Origin: Acidovorax sp. NO-1
Lineage (GTDB): Bacteria; Pseudomonadota; Gammaproteobacteria; Burkholderiales; Burkholderiaceae_C
Assembly (NCBI RefSeq): GCF_000238595.1
Contig: NZ_AGTS01000036.1
Location: forward strand, 1 to 64,000
DNA length: 64,000 nt
Direction: 5' to 3'
The number at the start of each line of letters is the position of its first letter. The first letter of the stretch is position 1. This document shows positions 33,831 to 41,963 of the stretch, piece by piece. The notes under the pieces were generated by a model. The model saw only the letters and a program-made list of their open reading frames with translations, was not told where the DNA came from and did not search any database. The position numbers were made by a program, and so were the translations under genes.

Positions 33831-34712
33831 ATGAGTGCATCAACCCACAGCGGAACCCCCTACTACTACGTGCCGGCGGAGTCGCGTCATCCGGTCATGG
33901 CGGCAGCTGGTCTGTTCTTTGTCATTCTGGGCGCAGGCCAATGGATCAACGGCCATGACTGGGGCAAGTATTCGCTTGCTCTGGGTCTGGTGTGGTGGCT
34001 GTTCACCCTGTATCAGTGGTTCGGTGACGCGGTTCGCGAGAGTGAGGGGGGTCTGTACGGTCACAAGATCGACCTCTCGTACCGCTGGAGCATGAGCTGG
34101 TTCATCTTCTCCGAGGTAATGTTCTTTGGCGCGTTTTTCACGGCCCTGTGGTGGGCGCGCTCGCACTCTGTGCCCGCGCTTGGCAGCCTGGAAAACGCCC
34201 TGCTGTGGCCGGACTTCAAGGCCGTGTGGCCCAGCCTGGCTGCGGGCGTCACGGCTTCTCCCGCAGGGATCGTGGAGCCTTTCCAGACCGTGGGCCCTTT
34301 CTGGCTGCCCACCATCAATACGGCGCTGCTTCTGACTTCGGGTGTCACTCTCACGATTGCACACCATGCACTGCGTGAAAACCACCGCGGCAAGACCATC
34401 GCCTTCATGTGGGCCACGGTGCTGTTGGGCTTCGTCTTCCTGCTGGTTCAGGGCTACGAGTATTACCACCTGTACACCGACCTGAACCTGAAACTCAACT
34501 CGGGTATTTTCGGCTCCACCTTTTTCATGCTGACCGGATTTCACGGTTTCCACGTGTTCCTGGGCATGCTGATGCTGCTTGTGATCACGCTGCGCCTGCA
34601 GAAGGGCCATTTCACGGCAGACAAGCACTTTGGTTTTGAAGGTGCCGCCTGGTACTGGCACTTTGTGGACGTGGTGTGGCTGGGCCTTTACGTGCTCGTC
34701 TATTGGATGTAA
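33831..34712 (+). CDS. ctaE: Cytochrome c oxidase subunit III
   Basis: About 293 residues with seven membrane helices. HPVMAAAGLFFVILGAG opens helix 1, MSWFIFSEVMFFGAFFTALWW carries the conserved Glu, and GFHGFHVFLGMLMLLVITLRLQKG and WYWHFVDVVWLGLYVLVYW close it. Subunit III stabilises proton pumping and oxygen supply to subunit I. It follows the DUF2970 gene and ends 26 bases before a strong bidirectional terminator, which ends the first cta transcription unit. Confidence 0.96.
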   Translation: MSASTHSGTPYYYVPAESRHPVMAAAGLFFVILGAGQWINGHDWGKYSLALGLVWWLFTLYQWFGDAVRESEGGLYGHKIDLSYRWSMSWFIFSEVMFFGAFFTALWWARSHSVPALGSLENALLWPDFKAVWPSLAAGVTASPAGIVEPFQTVGPFWLPTINTALLLTSGVTLTIAHHALRENHRGKTIAFMWATVLLGFVFLLVQGYEYYHLYTDLNLKLNSGIFGSTFFMLTGFHGFHVFLGMLMLLVITLRLQKGHFTADKHFGFEGAAWYWHFVDVVWLGLYVLVYWM

Positions 34713-34737
34713 GCGTACGAGGGCTTCTTCTGCCACG

Positions 34738-34764
34738 AAAAAAGCGCCTCGCGGCGCTTTTTTT
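34738..34764. terminator. Bidirectional intrinsic terminator
   Basis: AAAAAAGCGCC pairs with GGCGCTTTTTT around a 4-base TCGC loop; T runs exist on both strands, so it can serve ctaE and the convergent DUF2909 gene. Confidence 0.92.
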
Positions 34765-34795
34765 GTTGGCATGTGGAGGGGCGAAAAGTCCGTCT

Positions 34796-35020
34796 TTAAC
34801 GCGTGGTGGCAGGCAGTCCGGTGGGCTGGATGTAACCGAGCTTCCATGCCACCAAAATACACAGAAAAAGCACGATGGAGAACCCCACCCGGAGCGCAAG
34901 CGCCTTGGCCATGTGAGAGCCCTTGGCCTTGTCGTCGCGGCCATTGCGCATCATGAAGAACAGGGCAGAAGCCAGGCTGGCAAGAATGGCAATAAACGCC
35001 ACCACTACGAGGTATTTCAT
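34796..35020 (-). CDS. DUF2909 twin-transmembrane protein
   Basis: About 74 residues with two helices (VVVAFIAILASLASALFFMM and ALRVGFSIVLFLCILVAWKLGYIQP) joined by a charged loop (NGRDDKAKG). This matches DUF2909, a small family found inside beta-proteobacterial oxidase clusters. It is the only minus-strand gene in the block, and its ATG is 15 bases from the divergent SURF1 start, so the two share one very short control region. Confidence 0.82.
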   Translation of the reverse strand: MKYLVVVAFIAILASLASALFFMMRNGRDDKAKGSHMAKALALRVGFSIVLFLCILVAWKLGYIQPTGLPATTR

Positions 35021-35035
35021 GGAGCACATTATCCA

Positions 35036-35803
35036 GTGACTGCCGTCCGTCCATCTCTGGGCCTGCGCTTTTGGCTGATTGCTGCGGCGGCAGTTGCGGG
35101 GATGCTGATCACCGCGTCCATGGGGCGCTGGCAATTGTCCCGCGCAGCAGACAAGGAGGCGCTGCAGGCGCTGCTGGACGAACGGGGCCGCATGCCTGCG
35201 ATAGACGGTGCAAGCTTGCTCAACGCAGATCCGGACCAGGATGTCCTGGTCCACCGTTCCGTGGTGCTGGAAGGGCACTGGCTGCCACAGCACACGGTAT
35301 ACCTTGACAACCGCCAGATGCAGGGCCGCCCGGGTTTTTTTGTGCTGACGCCACTGCAGTTGGCCGCAGAGAGGGGCGGTGTGGTGCTAGTGCAGCGCGG
35401 GTGGGCGCCGCGCAACTTCCAGGATCGGATGCAGCTGCCCCAGGTGCTTACGCCTCAAGACGCTATGGTGCGTGTGCAGGGCCGCGTGGCGCCTGCTCCG
35501 TCCCGTTTGTACGAGTTCCAGGGCGCCGACAGCGCGCTGGGGTCTTCCCGCATCCGGCAAAATCTCGACCTGGCAGCGTTTCGCGCCGAAACCGGTCTGG
35601 CGCTGGCTCCGCTCACGGTGCAGCAGGGCGGCGAGCCCAGCGAGGGGCTGCAGCGCAACTGGCCCGTGGTGGGCACAGGCGTCGACAAACACTACGGTTA
35701 CGCATTTCAATGGTTCGGGCTCTGCGGCCTGATTGCACTTCTCTATGTCTGGTTCCAAATCGTCCGACGGTTCATTCGCCCACGCAGCCAGCCTGCCGCC
35801 TGA
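35036..35803 (+). CDS. SURF1 family oxidase biogenesis protein
   Basis: About 255 residues. Two membrane helices (about 8-28 and 225-245) bracket a periplasmic domain with the family motifs MGRWQLSRAADKEAL, DNRQMQGRPGFFVLTPL, VLVQRGWAPR and NWPVVGTGVDKHYGYAFQWFGL. SURF1 (Shy1) helps insert heme a into subunit I. The start is GTG at 35036. The 3' end overlaps the following Sco-like gene by 59 bases. Confidence 0.9.
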   Translation: MTAVRPSLGLRFWLIAAAAVAGMLITASMGRWQLSRAADKEALQALLDERGRMPAIDGASLLNADPDQDVLVHRSVVLEGHWLPQHTVYLDNRQMQGRPGFFVLTPLQLAAERGGVVLVQRGWAPRNFQDRMQLPQVLTPQDAMVRVQGRVAPAPSRLYEFQGADSALGSSRIRQNLDLAAFRAETGLALAPLTVQQGGEPSEGLQRNWPVVGTGVDKHYGYAFQWFGLCGLIALLYVWFQIVRRFIRPRSQPAA

Positions 35804-36488
35804 GGCGCAGGGGGACCATCCCCTGGGTCTGACCGTGCACACGCTGCCCGAAGCTGCAGGTGCTGTGGCCACGGCCCAGCGTGCGCGCTACGGACGGTGG
35901 AAGATGTTCGGCGTGCTGCTCATCTGTGCGGCCCCGGTGGTCGCCTCGTACTTCACGTACTACGTGATCCGTCCCGAAGGCCGCCGCAACTATGGCGAGC
36001 TGATCAATCCGCAGCGCACGTTGCCGGATGCCAGCGCGACGGCGCTCGATGGCAAGGCGCTTTCCCTTGCGTCGCTCAAGGGGCAGTGGCTCCTGGTCAG
36101 CGTCGCGGGGGGCGCGTGCGAGGCTGCCTGCCAGAACCATCTTTACCTGCAGCGGCAACTGCGCGAGAGTGTCGGCCGGGAAAAGGACCGTGTGGACTGG
36201 GTATGGCTCGTGAACGACGCAGCCGAGATTCCGGCCGCCCTGGCGCCCGCGCTGCAAAAGGCCACGGTGCTGCGGGTGGATGCGGCAACACTCGGCACCT
36301 GGCTGGCGCCCGCCGAGGGCCAGCAACTCGCGGACCATCTGTACGTGGTGGACCCCATGGGCAACTGGATGATGCGTTTTCCCGCCGCCATGGACGCTGC
36401 CGGCGCAGCCAAGGCCAAGCGCGACCTGGAACGCCTGCTGCGTGCGTCGTCCTCGTGGGATGAAGCGGGCCGACCTGGGCAGCCATGA
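35745..36488 (+). CDS. Membrane-anchored Sco-like thioredoxin-fold protein, uncharacterised
   Basis: About 247 residues. A cytoplasmic N-terminus, one helix (about 54-75, MFGVLLICAAPVVASYFTYYVI), then a periplasmic domain that follows the Sco/thioredoxin plan: LPDASATALDGKALSLASLKGQWLLVSVAGGAC, a CxxxC pair (CEAAC, about residue 125), VDWVWLVND, and DHLYVVDPMGNWMMRF with a His in the Sco position. It begins inside the SURF1 gene and its stop overlaps the ctaA start. The annotated role is often just hypothetical; a copper or thiol function in oxidase assembly is my inference. Confidence 0.75.
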   Translation: MSGSKSSDGSFAHAASLPPEAQGDHPLGLTVHTLPEAAGAVATAQRARYGRWKMFGVLLICAAPVVASYFTYYVIRPEGRRNYGELINPQRTLPDASATALDGKALSLASLKGQWLLVSVAGGACEAACQNHLYLQRQLRESVGREKDRVDWVWLVNDAAEIPAALAPALQKATVLRVDAATLGTWLAPAEGQQLADHLYVVDPMGNWMMRFPAAMDAAGAAKAKRDLERLLRASSSWDEAGRPGQP

Positions 36489-37669
36489 TGATGGATACAC
36501 AGCCGCTGTACGACCTGGCGCCCCTGGCGAGGCTCATGCTGCTGGGCGTGCTGATTGCGCTCGGGCCGCTGGCCTGGGTGGGCTGGCGCAATCGGGGCAA
36601 ATCGCCCGTGCGTCGCCTGCAAGCGCTCACGGTGCTGACCCTGTTCCTGACGTTTGATCTGGTGCTGTTTGGCGCCTTCACGCGTCTGACCGATTCCGGT
36701 CTGGGCTGCCCGGACTGGCCCGGCTGCTATGGCAATGCCAGCCCCGTGGGCGCCCGCGCGGAGATCTCCGCCGCTCAGGAGGCCATGCCCACCGGGCCCG
36801 TGACGCACGGGAAGGCGTGGGTGGAGATGATCCATCGCTACCTCGCCACGGGCGTGGGCGTGCTCATCATCGTGCTCACGGTGTCGGCCTGGGTGCAGCA
36901 TCGCAAGGCTCTGCGGGGCCAGGGGCCGCCGGCCCCCATCAGCCCGTGGTGGCCGACGTTCACGCTGTTCTGGGTGTGTCTGCAGGGTGCGTTCGGGGCG
37001 CTCACGGTGACGATGAAGCTGTTCCCGGCGATTGTCACGCTGCACCTCATCGGCGGGCTGGTGCTGCTGGCCCTGCTGTGTGTCCAGGCCGTGCGGCAGA
37101 CCCACGCCGCACAGGGCCGCGCGCCCGTGCGCATCTCGGCCGGGCTGCGCTGGGGGCTGGTGGCCACGGCGCTTCTGGTGGCCGTTCAGGTGGTGCTGGG
37201 CGGCTGGGTGAGCACGAATTACGCCGTGCTGGCCTGCACCACCTTTCCCACCTGCCAGGGCAGCTGGTGGCCGCCCATGGATTTTTCGCAGGGCTTCCAG
37301 ATCTGGCGCGCGCTGGGCATGCTTCAGGACGGTAGCCACATCAGTTTTGCGGGGCTCACGGCCATTCACTACGTCCACCGGCTCATGGCCTATGTGGTGC
37401 TGGCGGCCCTGGGCATGCTGTGCTGGCGCTTGCGACAGGCGCATGTGCTGCAGGTGCAAGGGCGCTGGCTGGCGGCGCTCGCGCTGCTGCAGCTGGTCAC
37501 GGGTCTGTCCAACGTGGTGCTGGACTGGCCGCTGATCGCCGCCGTATTGCACACAGGCGGTGCTGCAGCGCTGGTGGTGGTGTTGACCTGGGCCCTGGTG
37601 GCCAGCGACACGGCCGCTGCGCACCAAGAGTTTTCCGCGCCCTCGGGCGCATCGAGAGTGTCTGCATGA
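36485..37669 (+). CDS. ctaA: Heme A synthase
   Basis: About 394 residues with eight membrane helices, COX15/CtaA family: [22 protein letters not shown] (about 60-81), the [12 protein letters not shown] His motif, [45 protein letters not shown], and [13 protein letters not shown]. It oxidises heme O to heme A for the oxidase. Start overlaps the previous stop (ATGATG) and its stop overlaps ctaB (ATGA), so it is translationally coupled on both sides. Confidence 0.95.
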   Translation: MMMDTQPLYDLAPLARLMLLGVLIALGPLAWVGWRNRGKSPVRRLQALTVLTLFLTFDLVLFGAFTRLTDSGLGCPDWPGCYGNASPVGARAEISAAQEAMPTGPVTHGKAWVEMIHRYLATGVGVLIIVLTVSAWVQHRKALRGQGPPAPISPWWPTFTLFWVCLQGAFGALTVTMKLFPAIVTLHLIGGLVLLALLCVQAVRQTHAAQGRAPVRISAGLRWGLVATALLVAVQVVLGGWVSTNYAVLACTTFPTCQGSWWPPMDFSQGFQIWRALGMLQDGSHISFAGLTAIHYVHRLMAYVVLAALGMLCWRLRQAHVLQVQGRWLAALALLQLVTGLSNVVLDWPLIAAVLHTGGAAALVVVLTWALVASDTAAAHQEFSAPSGASRVSA

Positions 37670-38568
37670 GTGTTGCTGCCCCCGCCGCTGTATCCCCGCC
37701 GTCGCGCCTGTCGCAGTTCTATGCGCTGACCAAGCCGCGGGTGGTACAGCTCATTGTTTTTTGTGCCTTGATCGGCATGGTGCTCGCGGTGCCAGGGCTT
37801 CCCTCCGGGGCGCAGCTCGGGCTGATGGCCATTGCCTGTGCCGGGGTGTGGCTGGTCGCGGGCGCGGCGGCCGCCTTCAACTGCATCGTGGAGCAGGGCA
37901 TTGACGCCAAGATGAAGCGCACCGCCTGGCGCCCCACGGCCAAAGGCCAGCTCTCCAACACCCAGACGCTGCTGTTTTCCGCCGTGCTGTGTGCTGCGGG
38001 CTCGGCGCTGCTGTATTTCTGGGTGAACCCGCTCACCATGTGGCTCACGTTTGCTACCTTTGTGGGCTATGCGGTCATCTACACCGTGATCCTCAAGCCG
38101 CTCACCCCGCAGAACATTGTGATCGGGGGCGCATCGGGCGCCATGCCGCCGGTGCTGGGGTGGGCCGCCATGACCAACAACGTCGGTCCGGAAGCGCTCA
38201 TCCTGTTCCTCATCATCTTTCTGTGGACGCCGCCGCACTTCTGGGCGCTCGCCCTCTACCGGGTGGAGGACTACCGCAAGTCCGGCCTGCCCATGCTGCC
38301 GGTGACGCACGGCAACGAGTTCACCCGCCTGCAGGTGTTCCTGTACACCCTGATCCTTTTTGCGGGTTGCCTGATGCCCTTCGTGTATGGCATGAGTTCT
38401 TGGATCTATCTGGCCGCCGCGGTCGTGCTGAGCGCCGGTTTTTGTGGCTATGGCTTTGCCTTATGGCGCAACTACTCGGATGCGCTCGCGCGCAAGACCT
38501 TCCGGTTTTCCCTCATCCACCTGAGCGTGCTGTTTGCCGCGCTGCTGGTGGACCACTACGTGCTGTGA
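37666..38568 (+). CDS. ctaB: Protoheme IX farnesyltransferase (heme O synthase)
   Basis: About 300 residues with nine membrane helices, UbiA family. [20 protein letters not shown] opens the protein. [22 protein letters not shown] is the first prenyl-diphosphate site (an Asp-rich NxxxD variant) and [19 protein letters not shown] the second region. It farnesylates heme B to heme O, the substrate of CtaA encoded just upstream. The sco gene follows eight bases later. Confidence 0.95.
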   Translation: MSVAAPAAVSPPSRLSQFYALTKPRVVQLIVFCALIGMVLAVPGLPSGAQLGLMAIACAGVWLVAGAAAAFNCIVEQGIDAKMKRTAWRPTAKGQLSNTQTLLFSAVLCAAGSALLYFWVNPLTMWLTFATFVGYAVIYTVILKPLTPQNIVIGGASGAMPPVLGWAAMTNNVGPEALILFLIIFLWTPPHFWALALYRVEDYRKSGLPMLPVTHGNEFTRLQVFLYTLILFAGCLMPFVYGMSSWIYLAAAVVLSAGFCGYGFALWRNYSDALARKTFRFSLIHLSVLFAALLVDHYVL

Positions 38569-38575
38569 CACTGCC

Positions 38576-39193
38576 ATGCCCATGCTGAAACGAAATGCTC
38601 TTAAATTGATAGCTGTCAGCGCTTTATCCATAAGCGCTGCGAGCATTTTTAGTGCCTGTTCCGAGAAAAAAACCGAGTTTCGGGGCGTGGACATCACCGG
38701 CGCGGAGTACGCCCGTGACATCCCGCTCACCGACCACAATGGCCAGGCGCGCCACATCAAGGACTTCGCGGGCAAGGTGGTGGTGGTGTTCTTCGGCTTC
38801 ACGCAGTGCCCTGATGTATGTCCCACGGCCATGCAGGAGCTGGCCGAGGTCAAGCAGATCCTGGGCAAGGATGGCGACCGCCTGCAGGGCATCTTCGTGA
38901 CCGTGGACCCGGAGCGCGACACCCCCGAAGTGCTCAAAGCCTACATGGCGAACTTCGACCCGAGTTTCCTGGCCTTGCGCGGATCACCCGAGCAGCTCGC
39001 TGCCGTCGCCAAGGATTTCAAGATCTACTACAAGAAGGTCGACGGCAAGACGCCCACCAGCTACACCATGGACCACTCGGCGGGCAGCTACGTGTACGAC
39101 ACGGCGGGCCGTCTGCGCGTGTACAACCGATATGGCAGCGGCGCGCAGGCGCTGGCGTCCGATGTCAAGGCGCTGCTGGGCGAGGCGGGCTGA
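38576..39193 (+). CDS. SCO1/SenC copper chaperone lipoprotein
   Basis: About 205 residues. The signal peptide ends in a lipobox (FSAC, about residue 24), then a Sco domain: VVVFFGFTQCPDVCPTAMQEL with the CxxxC copper pair, TVDPERDTPEVLKAYM, and the copper His in MDHSAGSYVYD. It delivers copper to the CuA site of subunit II. Almost the whole hydrophobic core of the signal peptide (LKLIAVSALSISAASIF) is encoded by repeat copy R7. No ribosome site is visible before 38576; the start may rely on coupling to ctaB. Confidence 0.92.
   Translation: MPMLKRNALKLIAVSALSISAASIFSACSEKKTEFRGVDITGAEYARDIPLTDHNGQARHIKDFAGKVVVVFFGFTQCPDVCPTAMQELAEVKQILGKDGDRLQGIFVTVDPERDTPEVLKAYMANFDPSFLALRGSPEQLAAVAKDFKIYYKKVDGKTPTSYTMDHSAGSYVYDTAGRLRVYNRYGSGAQALASDVKALLGEAG
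38600..38650 (+). repeat. Palindromic repeat, copy R7, inside the sco signal peptide
   Basis: ttgatagctgtca, GCGCTT-N7-AAGCGC, TGCGAGC and a T run, lying wholly within codons 9-25 of the sco gene and open in that frame. Confidence 0.85.
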
Positions 39194-39227
39194 AGCGGCC
39201 ACCCCAGCGCCCTCAGGCGCCTGCCCT

Positions 39228-40262
39228 TCACTCCGCCTTGATGCCACGCCGGGCAATCACATCGCCCAGCAGTCGGGTGTCGGCCTGTATGCGGTTGGCC
39301 AGCCCTTCGGGCGACGTGCCGGCCACCTGCCAGCCTTGCTGGAAAAGCTTGGTGCGCATTTCGTCGCTGCGGGCAATATCTCCGATCAAAGCGGCCAGCC
39401 GCGCCTGGATGGCCGCGGGCATGGTGGCAGGTGCGGCAAATGCATTCCAGATTTCAAGGTTGAAACCGCGGATGCCCACCTCGGCCAGGCTGGGAACATC
39501 AGGGACCAGCGGGCTGCGGACGGTCGAAGTGACGCCAATCGCCCGCAGCTTGCCTGCGCGCACCTGGGCCTGCGCCAGCGCGGGGGGCAGCATGGCCATC
39601 TGCAGCTGGCCGCCCAGCATCGCGGTGGCGACCTGTGGGTAGCCCGGATACGGGATATGGACCGGGTTGATGCTGCTGTGCGACTTGAGCAGTTCGGTGC
39701 CGATATGGCCGACCGTGCCCACGCCCGGCGTGCCATAGCTCCATGTGTCGCCAGCCGCGCGGGCCGCGGCGAAAAACTCGCGCGCATCCGCACTGGCGGG
39801 TACGCCCGGCTGGGCAACGGGTGCCGTCAGCACCAGGGGTGACGTTCCGATCAGGCTGAGCGGGGCCAGATCCTTGAGGGGGTCATAGGGCACCGCCGGA
39901 TTGATCATCTTGGCGATGGTCATGTTGCCATTGATCATCAGGCCAATGGTGTGGTCGTCACGTGACTTGGCCACCGCATCGGCGCCGATATTGCCACCTG
40001 CCCCGACCCGGTTCTCCACAATGACGGGCTGGCCCAGCGCTTTGGACAGGGGTTCAGAAAACGCCCGTGCCGTCAGGTCGGGAGAGGTTCCCGCCGGGAA
40101 CCCGACAATGATCCTGAGTGGCTTGGTCGGCCACGCAGCTGCGGCGCCGGCACCCGTGGGCACGGCGCTGCCTTGCGCATGGCACCACGGCGACACGACG
40201 GCTGCCAGGGCCAACAGCAGCGAGGCCCGCCGCGACGGGGTGAGACAGGGGGGACGTGGCAT
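39228..40262 (-). CDS. Bug-type periplasmic solute-binding protein (TctC family)
   Basis: About 344 residues. A Sec signal peptide (RRASLLLALAAVVSPWCHA, cleavage about 29) is followed by a Pro/Ala linker and the Bug signature WPTKPLRIIVGFPAGTSPDLTARAF, ENRVGAGGNIGADAVAKS and VPYDPLKDLAPLSLIG. It binds an unknown carboxylate. No transporter genes are nearby, as usual for orphan Bug proteins of this family. A GAGGAG site precedes the ATG. It is convergent with sco. Confidence 0.88.
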   Translation of the reverse strand: MPRPPCLTPSRRASLLLALAAVVSPWCHAQGSAVPTGAGAAAAWPTKPLRIIVGFPAGTSPDLTARAFSEPLSKALGQPVIVENRVGAGGNIGADAVAKSRDDHTIGLMINGNMTIAKMINPAVPYDPLKDLAPLSLIGTSPLVLTAPVAQPGVPASADAREFFAAARAAGDTWSYGTPGVGTVGHIGTELLKSHSSINPVHIPYPGYPQVATAMLGGQLQMAMLPPALAQAQVRAGKLRAIGVTSTVRSPLVPDVPSLAEVGIRGFNLEIWNAFAAPATMPAAIQARLAALIGDIARSDEMRTKLFQQGWQVAGTSPEGLANRIQADTRLLGDVIARRGIKAE

Positions 40263-40305
40263 GGGTAATTTCTCCTCAAGGTAATCATCGCGGCCCCAAC
40301 GACAA

Positions 40306-40325
40306 GGGGCCCCAACCGGGGCCCC
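40306..40325. terminator. Strong hairpin between rpoH and the Bug gene
   Basis: GGGGCCCC repeats on each side of a 4-base AACC loop, a perfect 8-bp stem without a following T run. It lies downstream of rpoH and upstream of the Bug gene on the minus strand. Confidence 0.45.
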
Positions 40326-40370
40326 ACGAGGCAGTTTTATCGGCGGAGGATACTACCTTGCCGCGTTGGC

Positions 40371-41312
40371 TCAGGCGTATTCGGCCAGCGCCTTTTTCAT
40401 CTTCTTCATGGCGGCCACCTCGATCTGGCGGATGCGCTCCGCACTCACGCCATAGACGGCCGCCAGGTCGTGCAGCGTCATGCCACCCGTGCCGTCGTCA
40501 TTCACCTTGAGCCAGCGCTCTTCCACGATGCGGCGGCTGCGGTCGTCCAGGCTGCCCAGCGCGGTGGCAATGCCGTCGGTGGCAAGGGCGTCACGCTGGC
40601 GCGACTCGATCATGGCCGTGGGTTCGTGCGAGGCGTCCGCCAGGTAGGCAATGGGCCCGAAAGCCTGCTCGCCGTCGTCCGAGGGTGCGGGGTCCAGCAG
40701 CACATCGCCGCCCGACATCCGGGTTTCCATCTCGATGACTTCTTCGCGCTTCACATTGAGTTGCGCGGCCATGGAATCGATTTCCTGATCCGACAGGGTA
40801 TCGCGGTGCGTTGCGGCATCGGCCGCAGACGCATCGGCCTTGAAGCCCTGCTTCATGGAGCGCAGGTTGAAGAACAGCTTGCGCTGGGCCTTGGTGGTGG
40901 CCACCTTCACCATGCGCCAGTTCTTGAGGATGTATTCGTGGATCTCGGCCTTGATCCAGTGCATGGCGTAGCTCACCAGGCGCACGCCCTGGTCGGGGTC
41001 GAAGCGCTTGACAGCCTTCATCAGGCCCACGTTGCCCTCCTGGATCAGGTCGCCATGGGGCAGGCCGTAACCCAGGTATTGGCGGGCGATCGAAACCACA
41101 AGACGCAGATGCGACATCACCAGCCGGCCGGCGGCGTCCAGGTCATTGTTGTCCTTGAGCTGCCGTGCATAAGCCTGCTCTTCTTCGTGCGTGAGCAGTG
41201 GCAGGCGGTTGACGGCGGAAATGTACGCATCCAGATTGCCCAAAGGAGGCACCAGCGCCCAAGGGTTGGCGGGCGCCAAAGTCGTCGTCGCGGTTCCAGA
41301 TTGAATGTTCAT
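40371..41312 (-). CDS. rpoH: Heat-shock sigma factor sigma-32
   Basis: About 313 residues. Region 2 (HLRLVVSIARQYLGYGLPHGDLIQEGNVGLMKAVKRFD...SYAMHWIKAEIHEYILKNWRMVK) recognises the -10; the RpoH box QRKLFFNLRSM (about 144-154) is diagnostic; region 4 (LHDLAAVYGVSAERIRQIEVAAMKKM) ends it. It directs RNA polymerase to chaperone and protease genes. The 5' region has AGGAAAGGA before the ATG and, 31 bases upstream, a perfect CIRCE operator, so HrcA probably represses it directly. Confidence 0.96.
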   Translation of the reverse strand: MNIQSGTATTTLAPANPWALVPPLGNLDAYISAVNRLPLLTHEEEQAYARQLKDNNDLDAAGRLVMSHLRLVVSIARQYLGYGLPHGDLIQEGNVGLMKAVKRFDPDQGVRLVSYAMHWIKAEIHEYILKNWRMVKVATTKAQRKLFFNLRSMKQGFKADASAADAATHRDTLSDQEIDSMAAQLNVKREEVIEMETRMSGGDVLLDPAPSDDGEQAFGPIAYLADASHEPTAMIESRQRDALATDGIATALGSLDDRSRRIVEERWLKVNDDGTGGMTLHDLAAVYGVSAERIRQIEVAAMKKMKKALAEYA

Positions 41313-41342
41313 TCCGGCAATCCTTTCCTCTAAGCCATGATG

Positions 41343-41369
41343 TTAGCACTCTCTGTGAGTGAGTGCTAA
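41343..41369. promoter_or_regulatory. CIRCE operator (HrcA site) upstream of rpoH
   Basis: TTAGCACTC-N9-GAGTGCTAA with both arms perfect and the standard 9-base spacer. It lies 31-57 bases upstream of the rpoH ATG. CIRCE is the known binding site of the HrcA repressor. Confidence 0.9.
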
Positions 41370-41585
41370 AACGTAAGTTCCCCCGCCGTCGTGTGCTGCT
41401 GCGCTGCGCAGTGCAGGGTGCCAAGTGATTGATTTCAATGAATTTTGTGATTTCTGCGGTGCCCGCATGGGCGGGTATGAACTGTGGGATTGATGAACCG
41501 GCGCCAAGGTTCCGGCCGGAATTGGGTGCTGGAGTCGTACAGGCCTGTGTGGCAGACTTTGACGCCCAGATTGAGGGAGACGCTG

Positions 41586-41933
41586 ATGACCCGTCCGACA
41601 GCCCTTTGCGAAATTCTCGTTGTGAGCACGACGGTCGCCACCGAAGCGGAGGCGCGGCGCCTGGCTCAGCTGATTTTGCAGGCGCGCCTGGCGGCCTGTG
41701 TGCAGGTGGAGCCGATCACTGCCTACTTTCACTGGCAAGGGGCGCTGCAGGAAGACCGCGAACTTCGCCTGGCGTGCAAGACGGTGGCGCGCGCGTTGCA
41801 TCCCTTGCTCGACCTGTTGCGGTCGCAGCATCCGTATGCGTTGCCGCAGCTGGTGGTGCAGACGCTTGAAGCCTCCGGGGCGTATGCCGACTGGGTGGAC
41901 GCGGAGGTCGCCCCGACCCGTGTGGTGGCCTGA
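41586..41933 (+). CDS. cutA: CutA-family divalent cation tolerance protein
   Basis: About 115 residues, one ferredoxin-like domain: ILVVSTTVATEAEARRLAQLILQARLAACVQV, ITAYFHWQGALQEDRELRLACKT and YALPQLVVQTLEASGAYADWV match CutA1 along its length. CutA forms a stable trimer linked to copper tolerance; its exact biochemical role remains unclear in general. A GAGGGAGA site precedes the ATG. Confidence 0.92.
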   Translation: MTRPTALCEILVVSTTVATEAEARRLAQLILQARLAACVQVEPITAYFHWQGALQEDRELRLACKTVARALHPLLDLLRSQHPYALPQLVVQTLEASGAYADWVDAEVAPTRVVA

Positions 41934-41963
41934 TAGCGCAGGAGCCGCCAGGGTCCGGCGTTC

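Noticed and set aside
41385-41415. A TGGCAC-containing sigma-54-like site upstream of rpoH (minus strand)
   Set aside because: The GG and GC elements are not at the required 10-base spacing and the -12 element is poor.
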